Positions 5,460-7,935 of a stretch of DNA of 7,935 bases are shown here, in pieces. The notes beneath the pieces are model-generated. The model saw only the letters and a program-made list of their open reading frames with translations, was not told the DNA's origin and ran no database searches. The DNA lies in NCBI GenBank assembly GCA_029240475.1, contig JAREAF010000115.1, positions 1 to 7,935 on the forward strand. Reading direction: 5' to 3'. Source of the stretch: Rhodospirillales bacterium (GTDB lineage Bacteria; Pseudomonadota; Alphaproteobacteria; JAREAF01). Both the position numbers and the translations under genes were made by a program. The stretch's first letter is position 1; every line of letters starts with the position of its first letter.

Positions 5460-6668
5460 ATGAAAGGCGCGGTGAAGAAGGTGGTGCTCGCCTATTCGGG
5501 CGGGCTGGACACGTCGGTCATCCTCAAATGGCTGCAGGAGGCCTATGGGTGCGAGGTCGTGACCTTCACCGCCGATCTCGGCCAGGGCGAGGAATTGGAG
5601 CCGGCGCGCCGGAAGGCCGAGATGTTCGGGGTCAAGCAGATCTTCATCGAGGACCTGCGCGAGGACTTCGTGCGCGACTACGTCTTCCCGATGTTCCGCG
5701 CCAACGCGCTCTATGAGGGAGTGTATCTGCTCGGCACCTCGATCGCGCGGCCCTTGATCGCCAAGCGCCAGATCGAGATCGCGCGGCAAGTGGGCGCGGA
5801 CGCCGTCGCGCATGGCGCCACCGGCAAGGGCAACGACCAGGTCCGCTTCGAGCTGACCTACTACGCGCTCAATCCGGGCATTCGCGTCATCGCGCCCTGG
5901 CGCGAGTGGGATCTCACCTCGCGCACCAAGCTGATCGAGTTCGCCGAGAAGCACCAGATCCCGATCGCCAAGGACAAGCGCGGCGAGGCGCCCTTCTCGG
6001 TCGACGCGAACCTCCTGCACATCTCAGCCGAGGGAAAGGTGCTCGAGGATCCGTGGAGCGAGCCCGAGGAGTTCGTCTATTCGCGCACCGTCGCCCCGGA
6101 GCAAGCCCCCGACCAGCCCGAATATGTCGAGGTCGAGTTCGAGCGCGGCGATCCCGTGGCGGTCGACGGCAAGCGCCTCTCGCCGGCCGCGCTGCTGACG
6201 CGCCTCAACGAGCTGGGCGGCCGGCACGGCATCGGGCGCGTCGACCTGGTCGAGAACCGCTTCGTCGGCATGAAGAGCCGCGGCGTCTACGAGACCCCGG
6301 GCGGCACCATTCTGCATGCGGCCCATCGCGGCATCGAGAGCCTCGCGCTCGACCGCGGCGGGGCGCATCTCAAGGACGAGCTCATGCCGCGCTATGCGGA
6401 GCTCGTCTATAACGGCTTCTGGTTCTCGCCCGAGCGCGAGATGCTGCAGGCGCTGATCGACAAGAGCCAGGAGCGCGTCTCGGGCACCGTGCGCCTCAAG
6501 CTCTATAAGGGCTTGGCGCGCGTGGTCGGCCGCAAGAGCGCGAACTCGCTCTACAGCCTCGCGCACGTCACCTTCGAGGAGGACCAGGTCTATGACCAGC
6601 GCGATGCGGAAGGTTTCATTAAGCTGAATGCGCTTCGGCTGCGGCTGCTCGGCCGCCGCCGCGATTGA
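5460..6668 (+). CDS. argG: Argininosuccinate synthase
   Basis: The enzyme joins citrulline and aspartate using ATP to give argininosuccinate, AMP and pyrophosphate, the penultimate step of arginine synthesis in the cytoplasm. The 402-residue protein has the length of the common bacterial form. The N-terminal PP-loop AYSGGLDTS (11-19) binds ATP pyrophosphate. GTSIARP (92-98), HGATGKGNDQVRFE (118-131) and IAPWREW (144-150) form the nucleotide and citrulline/aspartate site. SVDANLLHIS (180-189), GGTILHAAHRGIE (281-293) and a C-terminal oligomerisation region with LYSLAHVTFEED (364-375) follow. Nothing essential is missing. The same frame is open to 5334, but that extension reads through the repeats and lacks family features. 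The ATG at 5460 gives the normal start, MKGAVKKVVLAYSGG. The Shine-Dalgarno is weak. The neighbours are unrelated to arginine metabolism, so no arg operon is visible. Confidence 0.97.
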   Translation: MKGAVKKVVLAYSGGLDTSVILKWLQEAYGCEVVTFTADLGQGEELEPARRKAEMFGVKQIFIEDLREDFVRDYVFPMFRANALYEGVYLLGTSIARPLIAKRQIEIARQVGADAVAHGATGKGNDQVRFELTYYALNPGIRVIAPWREWDLTSRTKLIEFAEKHQIPIAKDKRGEAPFSVDANLLHISAEGKVLEDPWSEPEEFVYSRTVAPEQAPDQPEYVEVEFERGDPVAVDGKRLSPAALLTRLNELGGRHGIGRVDLVENRFVGMKSRGVYETPGGTILHAAHRGIESLALDRGGAHLKDELMPRYAELVYNGFWFSPEREMLQALIDKSQERVSGTVRLKLYKGLARVVGRKSANSLYSLAHVTFEEDQVYDQRDAEGFIKLNALRLRLLGRRRD

Positions 6669-6700
6669 TTGTAATTATCTTTTTTATCTGCGAATAAAGT

Positions 6701-6728
6701 TTGCCCTCGCATTAGAAGATTTTAATAT
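6701..6728 (+). promoter_or_regulatory. Possible promoter of the adhesin gene in an AT-rich gap
   Basis: TTGCCC (6701-6706) and TAATAT (6723-6728) are 16 bases apart, and transcription would begin near 6735. They lie within or at the edge of a markedly AT-rich stretch (6664-6730, 18 G/C of 67), unlike anything else in the window. The -10 overlaps an imperfect palindrome, AGAT-TTTAAT-ATCT (6717-6730), which could be an operator, but it is too short to be sure. Confidence 0.35.
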
Positions 6729-6768
6729 CTCGCTGGGCCGCAGCGCCGGTGGCGTCTGCCGCCCATAC

Positions 6769-6775
6769 GAGGGGG
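6769..6775 (+). promoter_or_regulatory. Ribosome binding site of the adhesin gene
   Basis: GAGGGGG lies eight bases before the ATG at 6784. This is the clearest Shine-Dalgarno in the window and fixes the adhesin start there rather than at the later in-frame ATGs (residues 5 and 7). Confidence 0.6.
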
Positions 6776-6783
6776 CTCTCTTT

Positions 6784-7935
6784 ATGTCGACATCGATGCG
6801 AATGCTGTCTGCGGCGCTCGTCGGCGCCGCCGCGCTCGCAGCTTTCACACCTGAGGCCATCGCGCAGTACATGGCGGGGAGCGGGGCGACCGCAACCGGA
6901 ATCAATGCGACGTCCGTCGGCGACGGCGCTACCGCAAATGGCGCCAGCGCCACCGCAATAGGCGGCCTCTCGTTGGCTACCGGAACGGGCGCTACTGCCG
7001 TCGGAAGCAGCAGCCAGGCGACGATGAACGACGCCTCCGCCTTCGGGAACGGCGCCACCGCGACGGGCGTGAGCGGCACCGCCGCGGGCTTCGGCGCACG
7101 GGCCACAGCCCTTCAGACCACCGCGGTGGGGACCTCTGCGTCAGCCCTCATGGACAACGCCTCCGCTTTCGGCGCGGGAGCTTTCGCAGATGGGACGCGG
7201 AGCTTGGCCGCGGGAATCAGCTCATTTGCGGGGGGCGCCTCGAGCATTGCCCTCGGCGACAGCGCGGCGTCATCTGGCGCCAACAGCGTTGCGGCCGGGA
7301 TGAACGCGCAGGCGCAGGGCGCCTCCAGCATTGCGGTCGGCACGGCGCGAGCGGTCGGCACATCGGCGACCGCGATCGGCCAGGGGGCGAACACGTTCAA
7401 CTTCGGCACGTTCATGGGCGCGGACAATGCGACTGCGGTCGGAAGGAACGCAAACGCGATCATGGTGGACGCCTCCGCCTTCGGCGCAGGGGCCGCAGCG
7501 AGGGGAGTCCGAAGCCTGGCCGCTGGCGTCAGCAGCGCAGCGAACGGTCCGTCGAGCATGGCCATAGGCGACAGCGCGGTCGGCCTTGGAGCCAGCAGCT
7601 TCGCCGCCGGCACGGGCGCTCAGGCGCTCGGCGCGGGCAGCATCTCGATCGGCTCCGGCAGCATGGCGGCGGCCGACACCGCCTCCGCGTTCGGCTTCGG
7701 AGCGCGGGCCGACGCGATCGGCGCGTTCGCGGCCGGCTCGAATGCCATGGCCGCAGGCGGTTCCTCCACCGCCGTCGGCGCGAACACCACCGCCACCGCA
7801 TCGGGAGCGTCGGCCTTCGGCGTCGGCGCGGACGCGATCGGCGCCAACAGCCTCGCCGCCGGTTTCGGCGCGCAGGCGGCTGGATCATCCAGCACCTCGG
7901 TCGGCGATCTCAGCACGGCGACGGCCAGCGAAGCC
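6784..7935 (+). CDS. YadA-like trimeric autotransporter adhesin, N-terminal part (3' end beyond the window)
   Basis: The frame stays open for 384 codons to the window edge. Residues 1-27 form an ordinary Sec signal peptide (MSTSMRMLSAALVGAAALAA, then a likely cleavage after AIA at 27), without the long extended form seen in some autotransporters. The rest is glycine-, alanine- and serine-rich. It is built almost entirely of about 25 degenerate 14-residue YadA-head (Hep_Hag) repeats of the form s-x-A-x-G-x-x-A-x-A-x-G, for example ASSIALGDSAASSG. In this family such repeats form a trimeric left-handed beta-roll head, carried on a stalk and a C-terminal membrane anchor that would lie downstream. 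The role is surface adhesion or autoagglutination. ASAFG motifs start at residues 84, 126, 230, 300 and 342. Intervals of 42, 70 and 42 fit the 14-residue register; that of 104 does not. There are no cysteines and very few lysines. The anchor cannot be checked here. Confidence 0.9.
   Translation, partial: MSTSMRMLSAALVGAAALAAFTPEAIAQYMAGSGATATGINATSVGDGATANGASATAIGGLSLATGTGATAVGSSSQATMNDASAFGNGATATGVSGTAAGFGARATALQTTAVGTSASALMDNASAFGAGAFADGTRSLAAGISSFAGGASSIALGDSAASSGANSVAAGMNAQAQGASSIAVGTARAVGTSATAIGQGANTFNFGTFMGADNATAVGRNANAIMVDASAFGAGAAARGVRSLAAGVSSAANGPSSMAIGDSAVGLGASSFAAGTGAQALGAGSISIGSGSMAAADTASAFGFGARADAIGAFAAGSNAMAAGGSSTAVGANTTATASGASAFGVGADAIGANSLAAGFGAQAAGSSSTSVGDLSTATASEA

Noticed and set aside
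3990..6020. 676-codon open frame on the minus strand
   Set aside because: It is antisense to rlmN and the first half of argG, and it also reads through the intergenic repeats. It has no recognisable domain and is a shadow of the conserved plus-strand genes.
6641..6686. Rho-independent terminator at the argG end
   Set aside because: A GCGGC/GCCGC hairpin exists inside the argG end and a T-run lies at 6680-6685, but they are separated by over 20 bases, so this is not a canonical terminator.
6684..7916. Several repetitive proline/alanine-rich minus-strand ORFs
   Set aside because: They are antisense images of the 14-residue adhesin repeats and have no independent coding evidence.

Overview
This is a GC-rich chromosomal segment (apart from one short AT-rich gap) that looks alphaproteobacterial, most likely Hyphomicrobiales or a close relative. 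The reasons are the high GC content, an IalB-family secreted protein next to rlmN, an ReAV-type (rhizobial-class) L-asparaginase, and a cluster of small palindromic repeats built on a CTCAGGATGAGGA word, a pattern I recall from rhizobial genomes. The assignment is inference. No phage, transposase, CRISPR or defence genes are visible.

Left block, minus strand (1-2728), read right to left. It holds an ReAV-type L-asparaginase (1712-2728), then a 171-bp gap, a zinc-independent NADPH:quinone oxidoreductase (551-1540), and a class I SAM-dependent methyltransferase that overlaps it by ATGA and runs off the window (1-554). The methyltransferase carries one in-frame TAA stop at 234-236. The same frame continues with clear methyltransferase sequence on the far side, so the gene is either a recent pseudogene or contains a sequence error.

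Middle block, plus strand (2836-5174). A 107-bp divergent gap leads to a small SpoU/TrmH-type RNA 2'-O-methyltransferase, an exported IalB-family protein, and rlmN (23S rRNA A2503 / tRNA A37 C2-methyltransferase). The ialB-like and rlmN genes each have a promoter-like element placed so that transcription would begin at or within a few bases of the start codon.

Right block, plus strand (5175-7935). A cluster of REP-like palindromes fills much of the rlmN-argG gap. argG (argininosuccinate synthase) is complete and has a plausible sigma70-type promoter. A sharply AT-rich stretch (18 G/C in 67 bases) follows. The last gene is the 5' part of a YadA-like trimeric autotransporter adhesin with a signal peptide and then only 14-residue YadA-head repeats up to the window edge.

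Most genes are conserved housekeeping enzymes that do not form one pathway. Two are RNA methyltransferases, one supports arginine synthesis, and one hydrolyses asparagine. The accessory content is the interrupted methyltransferase, the repeat cluster and the adhesin. I found no convincing new multi-gene system.
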